Below, piece by piece: positions 46,077 through 57,358 of a stretch of DNA of 64,000 bases. The notes beneath the pieces are model-generated. The model saw only the letters and a list, made by a program, of their open reading frames with translations. It did not search any database and was not told the DNA's origin. How positions within the stretch are numbered: position 1 is the first letter of the stretch; each line of letters begins with the position of its first letter. A program made the position numbers and the translations under genes. The stretch is from Cryptomeria japonica (taxonomy: Eukaryota; Streptophyta; Pinopsida; Cupressales; Cupressaceae): positions 210,015,744 to 210,079,743 of the forward strand of contig NC_081411.1 of NCBI RefSeq assembly GCF_030272615.1. The letters are read 5' to 3'.

Positions 46077-46568
46077 TGTTGGTGTAAATAATTATTCATC
46101 ATGCATATTATTACACCTTACTTAAGTTTACTTAAGAAATGCATTTTATAGTAGTTTGGTTATGAGACACATTGATGTTTGTGCCAAATTGGGATAGTGT
46201 GTGTAGGATAATTTCCACCTTTTATAGTGTTGATCTTGTTACTACTCTATCATATCTAGTTATTGTTGAGTGATAATTCGACCTTCGGTGGGTGATCCAC
46301 CTCGTGTGGAATATTTTATTGTTTCTCCTACCTACCCACACATATTTCCTACCAACCCTTGTTTCTTATTGAGCCACATGTCAATTTTGTGTTCTCACAT
46401 ATTCATATAGCCTTGCCTATATAAACGGACTCATCTACATTGAACAACTTGTAATGATCCAATTGATCAATACTTTCATCTTGATAGAATACAGTTTATT
46501 TCTATCATGTATTTTGTTCTCTCTTATTTTTTCTTTCCATTACCTCTAGACCTTGGCAAAATCTCACA
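46077..46568 (+). mobile_element. 5' LTR of the copia element, copy B
   Basis: 492 bases; TGTTGGTGTAAATAA to CTCACA, with a TATATAAA box at 46418-46425. About 20 bases (accaacccttg and neighbours) are added compared with copy A. Followed by TGGTATC, the start of the primer-binding site, where the gypsy element is inserted. Confidence 0.88.
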
Positions 46569-46570
46569 TG

Positions 46571-46575
46571 GTATC
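46571..46575 (+). other. Target site duplication, left (GTATC)
   Basis: Five bases just before the gypsy LTR. In copy A the undisturbed site reads catggtatcatatcc (13643-13657), so only one GTATC was there before insertion. Confidence 0.95.
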
Positions 46576-47973
46576 TGTAGACGTATAAAAATGACCATAT
46601 TCCTAAATGAATATTTTATGTTCATTTCTCTATTTAATTAAATCCAATTTAATTAAATTACCCGCATTCCTCTATTTAATTAAGTAAATTACTTGATTAA
46701 ATTCACTATATCCATTTAATGAATAAATCATTTTATTCAATTAAATTCCCCCTATCCAATTTTAATTAAATAGTTATCCTAAAATTGAATATATCTAATT
46801 TATTTAATTTCCCCAAATTACAACCAAATTGAATAAATCATTTAATTCAATTAAATCCTATTATCCCTCCATCCACTTGCAAAATCCTACATCTCCCACT
46901 TGTCACATCCCTAAGCAAAGGGAGGTCACTTCTCAAAAACCTCAAAGTCTTTGATAACCATTAAAGGCTTCAAACCTTCAACCACTTAAATCCTCAAAGT
47001 CTTTGATAACCATTAAAGGCTTCAAGTCTTCAACCACTTAATTCCCCAAAGTCTTCAATAACCATTAATGGTTAACTCAAACCCTCTTACATGGTTAAAT
47101 TATTTCTTTTAACTCAACCTTTATCCAACCCAAGGGTCTTATCAGGCCTTTAATGCTTTGACCATGATTATCTCTTAATCATTTGTACAAGAGTTTATCC
47201 TTGGATTAACTCTTAATCCAATGGGTAATCTTAATTTAGGCTTGACCCTTACCCTCTAGATAACCATAAGGTCTTCTTAGGCATTTAATGCCTCCAACCC
47301 CTTCTCTCAACCCAACCCTATGTTGACACTTGCCACCATTTCATTGGTGCAAATTGCAGACATGGATCCCCAACTTTCAAACTCAACCCTTGATTGAATC
47401 TTTCAATCCTGGCCATCCATTGCCCTGTTTTTGCTATAAATAGAGCTCTCATTCTTCCATTTTAAACATCCTTCAAATTTGTAGTATCACACTTATGCTC
47501 AAATACATTTAAAGCTTTCATATCATTTTTATGCTCATCATTTGGCCTCTTTTAACTAGAAATTAGTCGAAATATGCATGTTTAGAATACTTTCTATTAT
47601 CATTTAGCTCAATCATAGACTGAATATATCATGTTAGGATACTATTCATGCTAATCTTGTCATCTTATAGCTAGTTTATTGCATTTCTAGAATCATGCAT
47701 AGCTTAGGATGCATCTCAAACTAAAATCTATCAAAGCATCCCTCGTTCTTGCATTTACCATCCCTAAACCATTTTGCTCAATGATCTGAGAGCAGAAACA
47801 TTGGTTTGAGGGACATTGTAAGATAAAGAACCCTGGGACCCACCTTGGGAAGCTGAGTTATACTTTATAACTCCATAGCTTGCACCAAAAAGTCCTGTGT
47901 GTGTGTGTGTGGACAAGTCTTTTGGAACATTTTTCACATATTGAGTTCTATCGACCCGCTTTTTCCACATACA
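46576..47973 (+). repeat. 5' LTR of the gypsy element
   Basis: 1,398 bases. Includes AT-rich tandem variants of aattaaatt at the start, a 52-base tandem repeat (46941-47095, about three units with aaagtctttgataaccatta), and TATAAATAG at 47435-47443, the probable promoter. A 178-base stretch at 47780-47957 has no counterpart in the 3' LTR. Ends cacataca. Confidence 0.92.
47435..47443 (+). promoter_or_regulatory. TATA box in the gypsy 5' LTR
   Basis: TATAAATAG followed by agctctcatt; the same box is in the 3' LTR at 63148-63156. Confidence 0.75.
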
Positions 47974-48000
47974 TTTCTAGTACCCACCATGGGGCCCTAC
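47974..48000 (+). other. Probable primer-binding region of the gypsy element
   Basis: The bases after the LTR (tttctagtacccaccatgg then ggccc) resemble the stretch found after the LTR of many plant Tat-type elements (a cgcccaccgtgggg-like motif). I cannot name the tRNA with confidence. Confidence 0.4.
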
Positions 48001-48059
48001 CCCATATATCAAATTGGTTTTTAAAATTAACTCAATTTGCAAGTCCGCGGAAAACAGGA

Positions 48060-48505
48060 ATCAGCATGTGGGAAACATTCCCTAGCGCATCCAGCTAACA
48101 GTCTAGCGTGTCCCGCTTACTGTTTAGCGCGTGGGGTCTATACTCTAGTGCATGAAGTCTATTCGTTAGCGCATGACTCCCACTCATCTTTTCCTGTAGG
48201 TCTCAGTGCGGAAGAAAAATAGAGTAGCGCATCTGGAAAATAGTTTGGTGCTTCAGGTCTGTTAAATAGTGCATCAGCTTCACTATCCAGTGTGTGGAGT
48301 CCATCATCCAGTGCGTAAAGTTCATCTTTTAGCGCATCAAATCAGTACTTTTCCTGCAGGCCTCAACGCGGGAGAAAAACGGAGCAGCGCTTCCAACGCA
48401 TAGAGTAGCGCATCCAGCAAACAGTGTAGCACTTTTAGACATAATTTTAGCGCATCTAGGTTGTATTGTAGTGCGTACAGTCATTTCTGTAGCGCATCAC
48501 AGACA
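48060..48505 (+). repeat. TAGCGCAT octamer cluster 1, gag-pol leader
   Basis: About twenty copies of TAGCGCAT or one/two-base variants (TAGCGTGT, TAGTGCAT, TAGCGCGT), about 20-30 bases apart, in the sense of gag-pol. The DNA between copies is not conserved. Confidence 0.85.
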
Positions 48506-49645
48506 GAGAGAAAGAAAATTAAAATTGTAATTGAAATAAAATCTAGACTTGTAGAAGTCCACCAAAATCTAGAGTTTCTAACTATTTGATTAAAATTTTG
48601 CAGGACGCTAACAATTTCTTGTAGGTGGAGCGGGAAATTTTCTTTCATCGATTTCTTTTGTTGACCACCAAGATCGAAAATTTTGCTTTGTTGACCAATT
48701 CTTTTTCATAGATCAGATAATCATTGCCTTAAAAGGATAAAATAAACACCATGTTTTCATGGAGCAACATCTCCATATAGATTTTAGCCAATCATTCCCT
48801 TGAAAGATAAAAAGAACAACTTGATTTCCTTGTCTCAAAAGTGGAAGGAATATGCTCTCCCCTTAACTGGGTGATAAAAAATGTAGACCACTCTTAAAAG
48901 CTTTTTGTATTTCAAGTATAAATCCTTTAGTAGGCTTGCCTTCCCGAGGAGTTGCAATCAACTCTTAAAGCCGTTTATGGCCACTGTGAAGGGAACGACC
49001 TAAGTGGAGAACGGCTTTGATGCCAAGAATTCCAACCCACTATAATCAAATGTGTAAAGTGATGAAAGTCCTTTTCAATGGTTGTGTGCAGCGATTAGCC
49101 TTCCCCCAGTATCCTTGAGATACGTAAAGCCTTTGTTCTAAAGGTTGGGAAGCCTCCTGAGGGAGTTTATCACTGACGGTTGAACGAGAAGCTTTGAATC
49201 GAGTCAGTAACCAAACATTTATAACATCATAGTGCAAGGGTGGGGAAGAATCCGCCCCCAAGATTACTCACCATATATCTCCCAAGATAACTACTCAACT
49301 GTGAAGCGATTCACTTTGGGTTAATTTCTAGCAAAAGGCAAAAAAACGGGCGCCCTCTAGGGGGTGACACAGCTGTTTGAGCTGACGGAGTATTGAGACT
49401 AATGGGCTATGATTTTATTTATGACCCTTGACTAAAGAGTCTTTCTGAAGAGTATTATTTGTATCAAAACCTGTTAAAACATTGGAGATTTGAACACATC
49501 CTCGCAGAACATACACTTTTTGTTAGATTAGGTAAAATGGTTGTACTTTTTGTGTCATGCTTGCATTTACTACTTCAGAAAATCATCCATCAAACTTGAA
49601 AAATTTAAGACAAAGAGTCAAAATTTACCAAAAATCAACCAAAGG
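48506..49645 (+). other. Gypsy leader between the octamer clusters
   Basis: No coding frame. The middle part (48880-49330) is less AT-rich than the surroundings. It belongs to the unusually long 5' leader of the element. No splice sites could be assigned. Confidence 0.5.
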
Positions 49646-50065
49646 AAAAATCAGTGCAGTTTAGCGCATAAGAGCAACCTCTTAGCACGTAAGGTACTTT
49701 TTTTAGCGCATGTAACCATCAATTTAGCGCATTAGTTCCAAATAGTAGCATTCCATCCCTAAAGTAAAATAGTGTGGAAACATTTAGCGCATCAGAGAAA
49801 CAGTCTAGCATGTGGAAGCAATAGCGTAGCGCATGGAAGCAACAGCTTAGCGCATGGACACCAAACTTTAGCGCAACAAGTTTAAAAGTTAGCGTGTGAC
49901 AGGCCCAGGTTAGCACATAGATTTTCTAAAATAAATAGAAAACAAATTTGACCATTCAAAACTTTAGCGCGTGTCTGGGGGTAGCCTAGCGCTTGTGGTC
50001 ATTATTTTAGCACGTGGGGTAAATTTAGTAGTGCATATAGTCTCTGTTTTAGTGTGTGGTCCAAA
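49646..50065 (+). repeat. TAGCGCAT octamer cluster 2, gag-pol leader
   Basis: About twenty more copies of TAGCGCAT and variants (TAGCACGT, TAGCATGT, TAGTGTGT) in the same orientation as cluster 1. Clear examples are at tttagcgcataag (49661) and gtagcgcatggaagc (49826). Confidence 0.85.
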
Positions 50066-50524
50066 ACACAAAAACAGAAGACAAAACAGTGAGGAATTTT
50101 CAAAATTTCAAAAACATTTTTCGAAGCCTTCTTCATCAAACATCATTTTTCATCAAACAAGAATAGCAAAAACAAACCGTTAAGACTATTTCTTAAGCTA
50201 ATTTGTGTCAAAACAAACGTTGTAGAATCCTAAACGAATTGCACGGTAAAACATATCTATCTTATCATAATCTGGAAACCTCATCATTTGTATCAATAGA
50301 ATCCTTTACCATCTTACGGATTTAATCTCACAAAAACACTTGTTTAAAATTTTCAAGTTGTCAAATCCAGTCTCCACATCGGGAGGCTTTTATCCATATC
50401 ATTTGACACACTTTCTCATGAAGGGGCATCTAAACCTTCACTTTGATAAAGTAAGATCTGAAATTTTTTCAAACAAGCTCAACTGAATCCAAACCAATCA
50501 AAGGAAACCATTGATTACTCATCC

Positions 50525-50911
50525 ATGACTAATCCTCATATTCTGAGAAGAAAGAACCTTTATCGTAACATCATGTTGAAGAAACAACAACCTAGTTTTT
50601 CCAAATTCATCAAGAGAAACAAGTTCTTATACGTAAATTGTCAACTATTAAATTCTCATCGGGTATTCCTAAATCACGTCAAATGTTATATCCAAAACAA
50701 ATCCAATGAATTTGACAAGGAACCCTTGAAGACAAGAGCCTATTGTCAAAAGTCTGCTTTTAATCAAACCATAAATCGTAGTAGAAAAATCAATCCAGCA
50801 TTCTTGCCTGACGAGTGCATCACTTATAACATATCTCGACCAAAACCAACCACCCCCGAGCAACATATCAATGAGGCTTTTGTCCCTTTCATCACTGAGA
50901 GTTTCTACTAA
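50525..50911 (+). other. Upstream open frame before Gag
   Basis: A 128-codon open frame from an ATG (MTNPHILRRKNLYRN), basic and ending in TAA just two bases before the Gag ATG. It could be an upstream ORF of the leader or an extra N-terminal exon in another frame. No domain is recognised; chance is possible. Confidence 0.3.
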
Positions 50912-50912
50912 A

Positions 50913-52630
50913 ATGCCTATTACTCACTCTCAAAGCAACCAGCAAACCGAGACACACGCTGAGTCTAGCATGAACCGAAGATTGTCAAATCCTTTTGAAG
51001 TTCCACCCTTAGAAGAACCTGAAATTACTGAAGCACTTCTTCAGGAATGTCAGGAAAACCCTTCATTCCAAAAGCTTGTAGAAAGGCTCATGGAAAATGA
51101 CAAAGAAAAATATCTGCTCATGCTTACAAGTAAAGGCGTTAAACTTCCCGAAGATTTAGACTCAAACATCTTTAAAACTGGAACTCGACAATATGCATAT
51201 CAAGAACAACAAAGAGAAGAAGAAACTCGTAACTTTGAACAACACATACCTGAGCAACACATTCCAAAACAACACATACCAGAAATGCGTATACCCGAAC
51301 TAGAAACACCAGAGCAAAATATACCATTTACCACACCTTTTTAGCTGAGAACAAATACAAGGGAAGAAATTTTCCCTCGACAAGAAAGTATACCTTTAGC
51401 TGCCCTTACTCAATAAATGCAAATGTTGCAAAGGCAAATACAGGGTATGCAACAAGGGACAACAGTGCGGTACTCTTTAAACAAAATCTGTCCTTATCCA
51501 TTTCACAGAAGATTGAACATGGTGCCTTTTCCTCCCAACTCAGACGGTGATCCCCGAGATCATGTTCGAGAATTTTGCACCATGAGCCTTGAATTTGCTC
51601 ATGATGACACCTATTTAATGAGGTTGTTTCCCAGAAGCTTGGGAGGGAAAACCATGGAATGGTTATCCAAAATTACACCACCTGTCAGATCATTTGATGA
51701 ATTAGTTAACAAATTCATAACCCAATATTCCTATAACATCCAACATGCCATAACCATGCTAGATGTTTGCAACACCAAACAAAAGAACAATGAAACATTC
51801 ATGGTATTCCTTCAACGCTGGTGACGTATGGTCTCTAGATATCCTCGAGATATTCCTGAAAAGGAGAAAATGGAAATCTTCATCGATAACTTGAATAGTG
51901 AAATGAGTTACAGACTAAAACTTCAATGCATACCATCTTTCGCTAAATTGATTGAAAATGGCATTCAAGTAGAGGAAGCATGTGTCAAAAAGGGAACACT
52001 CAAATTCTACAAGGAAGGAACCAACTCATCAAACTACAATAACCAGAACAACACCAACCTTGAAAACTCTCAATTTTAGACTCAAAACAAAAACAAAGGC
52101 ACCAATGAAACACATGATCCCAAATCTAAACAACCATTGCTTGCATTATCTGGAAATCCTCAAAACATGAAATATCCTAAAAATGCTAATCCAAATGCTA
52201 ACACATATGCACAAAAAACCGATCAAGGACAACTCAACACAAACAACACCAATGATACTCAAAACAAAAACGTGAATCCAGGACCTAACAACAATTCACA
52301 CAACAACACAAACAATTTCCAAAAACTTATCTTCACACCACTGGGACAATCACTAGAATCAGCATTCAGAGAACTTTTGGCACACAAGATTCTTTTCTTG
52401 CCTCCAATCAGCAACTATGAACCTCAAATCAAACCACCTTGGTGGAATGATTCACACTATTGTGATTACCATCGTAACAAGGGTCATCAGATGAACGCTT
52501 GCATGAGGTTAAAACACGTGGTGCAAGATATGATTGATCGAGGTGACTTAACAATTGATGGTCTCAAAACAAATGGTGATCATGGAGCCTTTAAAAATCC
52601 TCTTCCAAATTATAAAGATGGAGCTTCAAC
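50913..52630 (+). pseudogene. Gypsy Gag polyprotein
   Basis: ATG 50913 (MPITHSQSN) opens the frame that continues without shift to 56819. The capsid core lies at 51480-51980: YPFHRRLNMVPFPPN, then PRDHVREFCTMS, FPRSLGGKTMEWLSKI and NKFITQYSYN, a plant retrotransposon Gag (PF03732-like). A C-x2-H-x4-H-x4-C zinc knuckle (CDYHRNKGHQMNAC) is at 52461-52502. Stops are at 51342 (TAG), 51414 (TAA), 51822 (TGA) and 52077 (TAG). A short repeat (EQHIPEQHIPKQHIP) precedes the capsid. Confidence 0.88.
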
Positions 52631-53037
52631 CTCGAATGATACACATGGAGCTCGTATCAACCATATCTACAACAACACCATCAATCACATATCAGCTGAA
52701 GATCATCAAGTAAATGTCATCACCATCCGAGATAAGTGTGATCATGAATCTGTCAATGTAACGACCCAAACTCAAAAATATGTCTTGAAAGGACATGCTG
52801 CGCCTACAACTACCACACCAAAAATCCAATATGACTTGGTTAGCCAACTCCGTAAAACTCCAGCACAGATATCTATACTAGAATTATTGAAACTATCACC
52901 AAAGCACAAAGACATATTAGAACAAGCGCTATTGGAAACCAATGTACCTCAAAATTTGGATATAGACAGATTTCAAGCCATGGTTGCCCATATGACTGGA
53001 CCTCATAACCTCACCTTCTCAGAACATGATGATGCTT

Positions 53038-53450
53038 CCTTAATCCATCCGCATAATACTCCTCTCCATATCGAAGTCATTGTTTGCAAACATCGAGTAA
53101 AAAGAGTCTTAATAGATGGAGGAGCCGAACTTAATATATGTACTTTAAAGCTTATCCGTGCATTAGGCTTCTCAGAAGAATCTATTGATCCCTGCAAGAA
53201 GATTACCATAAAGGCATATGATGATGAGGAAAGGTCCTCTAAAGGAACTGTGATATTACCTATTCAAGTGGTACCAATACAAAAGGATACTATATGTCAG
53301 GTCTTGGACATAGACCTTACCTACAATATTTTATTAGGGCGACCCTAGATACATGAAATGCAAGCAGTACCTTCCACATATCACCAGTGTGTCAAATTTC
53401 CTTATGATGGACAAGAGGTCTCCATATCTACTGATCACAAACCATTTTAA
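53038..53450 (+). pseudogene. Gypsy aspartic protease
   Basis: VKRVLIDGGAELNICTL carries the DGGA active-site motif (53115-53126) seen in Tat-type proteases in place of DTGA/DSGA. Downstream are VVPIQ, LDIDLTYNILLGRP, the second strand and helix of the fold, and then a TAG at 53346 exactly where tryptophan is usual after LLGRP. It would cut the polyprotein. The same frame goes on into the linker, with TAA at 53448. Confidence 0.85.
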
Positions 53451-53576
53451 CATTGCAATGCAATGGGGGTAGCCCAAGACAGTTTGGTTCCTCATAATAG
53501 AGAAAAGCAGTGATCTTCAACATCAAATCAACAAACAACAAAATCGAACTCCTTATGGGGAGACTTCAAACAGAAA

Positions 53577-55200
53577 ATGCAAATCAAAGACCAAGGTATC
53601 GGAGAATACTCTTTGGAGCCCTTATGTTTAGCCAAATTGCCAACATCACCTAGATCTCATGGATTGCCCACTACATCGACACATCTGGTCACTCAGCCCA
53701 TCACCAAATTTGATGGTACCTTCATCCAACTGGGCACTCTGGCACATGAATCAGAAGACAAGGATATTCTTAGCTGGTTATACAAAGATGAGAAAGAAGA
53801 TAATAGAGCAGCTACCCTGGATATTGTTCTACCTACACACCTATATGGAAAATGATACTTAATCATGCAGCAAATGGGATATGATGGTAAAAGACCCATT
53901 GGGAAACGCAAGGATGGAGTCACTGAACCTATAAATCTTCCTTCACAGCCCAATAGAAACAAAGCAGGATTGGGTTGTGAGCTCACTTTCCTACTTAAAA
54001 GGCCACCCCACCTAACTATAAAACCTCAATGGAAAGTAAAGACGAAGTACAAAGAAGAATCCTGGTAGGAAGCACTCTTTGAATCGGCAGAAACAATCCG
54101 CAAGACATAGGAACGTCAAGATCAGAAGTTACATCAGGAAAAGCTTCTAAAACACAAAAGGGCCATATCTGCAGTAGTAGCTCATATTCAAACACCAATA
54201 TCTCAAGAAACAATAAAATCATCTCCGGATACCATTATTCCTCCCCGAGGAAGCACAGTCTATGAACAAATACAGAAAATAGAAGACGGATCTGACACAG
54301 AATCAACAAAAACTATCAAAATGGCATCCATCATTAAAGATTTGTTTTCACCATACAACATACCAGTTTACAGCATTGATAGAATCTGGGATGATGCCTC
54401 GGAGACTGATTCCAATGAATATGAATGGGGTACCTGCTCCAATGCTACTACAGATATCCCTAATGATACTGATTCTATATCTCTTTCCCAAGAAGAATAT
54501 AATGCAAGAGATAGACCTCTTGAATTTGGACCATAGAATATCTATGATGCTGGGGAAAGCGAACAAAAACATTATGAACAAGTCTATGTGGAAGATAATA
54601 CCATCGAAGACCTCGACGAAATCCTGGACTTCTTTAAAACCAAGAACAATCACGATGAAAACTCTGTCCTAACACTCATAGTAGCCGAACTTGATCCACC
54701 TAACAATTCCTTACCGCTTGTCTTTCCTGACCTCATTGACTGGGATGAACCTAAAATCCATGATATACCAATTTTCTTAGATGATGAATCTATTATCCAT
54801 TATCTATGTACCGTTAATCCAAAAACAGGCTCTACCAGTGAACAAAGTAATGATGTCTAAAAATCAGGGAGTGCCAAGTCTCTCAGTCGCAAAAATGAAC
54901 AAAATAAAAAATCTAATGCTAAAAACCAGTCAATGGCAGCTCTAGATCACAAAAAAGTAAAAATAAAGGACGCATCTGAAGGTGAAAACCTTTTTAAGGC
55001 ACCTAACGATGGGAGACTTGACACTCTTCCTGAGCACTTTCATGAGCGATCACCCATATTGATTGAGCCCACTCAATCAATCAACATTGGCACCACGGAA
55101 GCAGTCAAAAACCTACACCTTGCAGAATCTTTGACAAAGGAAGAAAGATCAGCATTCATCATCTTCTTTAAAGAGTGGAAAATTAACTTTGCTTGGTCAT
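53577..55200 (+). pseudogene. Gypsy Pol linker with a G-patch-like segment
   Basis: Between protease and RT the frame runs for more than 500 codons. At 53856-53985 is MQQMGYDGKRPIGKRKDG then NRNKAGLGCE, which resembles a glycine-patch (first the MGYxG, then the GLG). The rest is acidic and low in complexity (DDASETDSNEYEW, LDEILDFFKT). Stops: 53511, 53853, 54066, 54108, 54534, 54858. A long linker of this type is known from Tat/Ogre elements, some of which splice it. Confidence 0.65.
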
Positions 55201-55202
55201 AT

Positions 55203-55982
55203 GCTGATATGCCTGGAGTGGGTCCACACTTAATCATGCATCACTTGTCCATCTCTTCAGGAGTTAAACCAGTCAAGCAAAAGCTACGAAAGATGAATCC
55301 ATAGGTGGCACACATGGTCAAAACTGAACTAAAGAAATTATTAGATGTCGGATTCATTCGACCCATTGAATATGCAGAATGGATTTCCAACATCATCCTA
55401 GTATCAAAACTAGATGGTAGTATTAGAATATGCATTGACTTCAGAGACGTCAATAAAGCTTGTCCAAAAGACGACTTTCCTCTACCCAGTATCGACATAA
55501 TTGTAGATCTCATAGCAGGCCATGCAATGCTTTCACTAATGGATGGTTTCTCAGGCTATAATCAAATCAAAATAGCCCCAAAAGATCAAGATAAAACCGC
55601 ATTCACCTGTCCTTGGGGAACGTACTGTTGGAATGTTATGCCTTTTGGCTTAAAGAATGCAGGGGCCACTTATCAAAGAGCAATGACCACAATATTCTAT
55701 GACATGATGCCTACATTTATGGAAGACTATGTGGATGATTTACTAGCTAAATCCTTCACCAGAGTAGAACATCTTGGCATCCTAACAAAGATCTTTGATC
55801 GATTGGAGAAATTCCAAGTCAGGCTCAACCCTAAGAAGTGTGTCTTTGGGGTTACATTAGGAAAGTTACTAGGCTATATAGTTTCAGCTAAAGGTATTGA
55901 AGTAGATCCAACAAAGGTACAAGCCATTATGGACATGCCACCACCAAAGAATATTAGTCAACTCAGATCTCTACAAGGATGA
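55203..55982 (+). pseudogene. Gypsy reverse transcriptase
   Basis: Motifs in order: PVKQKLRKMNP (TAG at 55302 follows), VKTELKKLLDVGFIRPI, WISNIILVSKLDGSIRICID, FRDVNKACPKDDFPLPSID, LMDGFSGYNQIKI, TAFTCPWGTYCWNVMPFGL, then the catalytic YVDD at 55728-55739 and LNPKKCVFGV. Length and order are those of a Ty3/gypsy RT. TGA at 55980 follows SQLRSLQG. All catalytic aspartates can be seen. Confidence 0.95.
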
Positions 55983-56111
55983 CTTCAATCAATCAGGCGA
56001 TTCATTGTTCAGCTAGTAGATAAAAGTCTACCATTTAACCATTTACTACACAAAAGTGTACCATTCAAATGGAAGACCAAGTGTGCAGAATCTTTTTACC
56101 AAATCAAATAG

Positions 56112-56790
56112 TACCTGATGAATCCACCAGTTCTAGTACCACCAGTCGCAGGAAAGCCACTTATCCTATATATCTCAACAACAAATATATTGCTGGGGGT
56201 ACTATTGGCACAAGAAGATCAAAAAGGGAAGGAACGTGCCATATATTACATCAGTAGGACATTGAATAGCTATGAACTCAACTATACATTCATTGAAAAA
56301 GCTTGCCAAACAGTGGTCTTCGCATCTCAGAAGTTCCGACATTATATGCTAGCACACACCACTAAGCTAGTCGCAAAAATTGATCCTCTCAAATATCTAC
56401 TCAGCAAGGCAGCTTTTACAGGCCGATTGGCTAAATGGGTAATGATTCTTAGTGAATTTGACATCCACTACATAGAAAGATGAGCAATCAAAGGACAAGC
56501 AATTGCAGATCAGTTAGCTGAAGCACCACTTCCAGGCAAACACACCATGGAGATTGAATTTCTAGACAGGGATGTTCTTGCTCTTTCTACTAAAAAATGG
56601 ACCCTATATTTTGACGGATCCTATACACAACATGGTTCAGGTGCTAGCATTCTGTTCATCACTTCTGAAGGACACACTATACCAAGATCATATAGGCTTA
56701 TGTTTCCATGCACAAATAATGTGGCTAAATATGAGGCATTGGTTATAGGCATCAAAATGGCTGTAGAATGGAAAATCACAGAGTTAAAGG
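56112..56790 (+). pseudogene. Two RNase H domains of the gypsy element
   Basis: First domain (56118-56483): LYISTTNILLGVLLAQED, RAIYYISRTLNSYELNYT, EKACQTVVFASQKFRHYML and WVMILSEFDIHYIER. Its expected first catalytic aspartate is not there. Second domain (from 56574): KKWTLYFDGSYTQHGSGASI with a good FDGS aspartate and then NNVAKYEALVIGIKMAVEW. A degenerate first and an active second RNase H is a known mark of the Tat group. The second domain is cut off at about 56790 by an internal deletion. TGA at 56481 and TAG at 56109 break the frame. Confidence 0.88.
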
Positions 56791-57358
56791 TCAAGTGGAA
56801 GTGTCTAACAAGACAATACTAAAAATCCTCAAGAAAACAGTGAATGATGCAAGCAAAGATTGGCACGTACAACTCAATCCAGCACTTTGGGCATACAGAA
56901 CCAGCATCTGCACACCTACAGGAGCAACACCATATTTAGTGGTATATGGATCATAAGCCATTTTACCCCTGGAAGTAGAAATCCCATCTCTCAGAGTCTC
57001 TTTGAAAGGCTTAATCCCAGATGAAGAGTATTGAGTTAACTGACTGCAAGAGCTTGAACTATTAGATGAAAGACGTCAGCATGCTTATACTCATCTCAAA
57101 GCATATCAACAACGCATGTGTAGGAGCTACAATCACAAAGTCATCCCCCGCAACTTCAAGGTTGGTGACCTAGTCCTCAAAGAAAATCCAAGAAATCAGC
57201 AAGATTGAGAAAAGAAAGGAAAATTTGACCCTAACTGGTTGGGTCCCTATGTTATCATATCAGTTTATGGATTAGGTGCCTATCAGCTCACAAATTCAGA
57301 AGGAGATGTGCTCGATGAACTAACTAACAGCATCCATCTAAAGAGGTACTACACTTAA
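56787..57358 (+). pseudogene. C-terminal remnant of the gypsy integrase
   Basis: In a different frame from RT, the sequence starts with GQVEVSNKTILKILKKTV, where the E is in the position of the third residue of the DDE catalytic triad. It goes on with LNPALWAYRTSICTPTGATP, RRQHAYTHLKAYQQRM, FKVGDLVLKE and the GPY/F motif FDPNWLGPYVI, ending KRYYT and TAA. The zinc finger and the first two catalytic aspartates are deleted. Stops at 56954 and several after. No chromodomain. Confidence 0.9.

Noticed and set aside
47895-47912. GT repeat in the 5' LTR as a regulatory element
   Set aside because: A short (GT)n microsatellite in the block absent from the 3' LTR; nothing more can be said.
48060-50065. 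CRISPR-like regular array of short repeats
   Set aside because: The repeat is only 8 bases, degenerate, with irregular spacing, in a eukaryotic retrotransposon; the pattern is a motif cluster.
50913-56819. Recoded stop codons or an altered genetic code, because one frame holds through 16 stops
   Set aside because: All three stop codons are involved, the Kelch gene uses the normal code, and the pattern is explained by transitions in a dead element.
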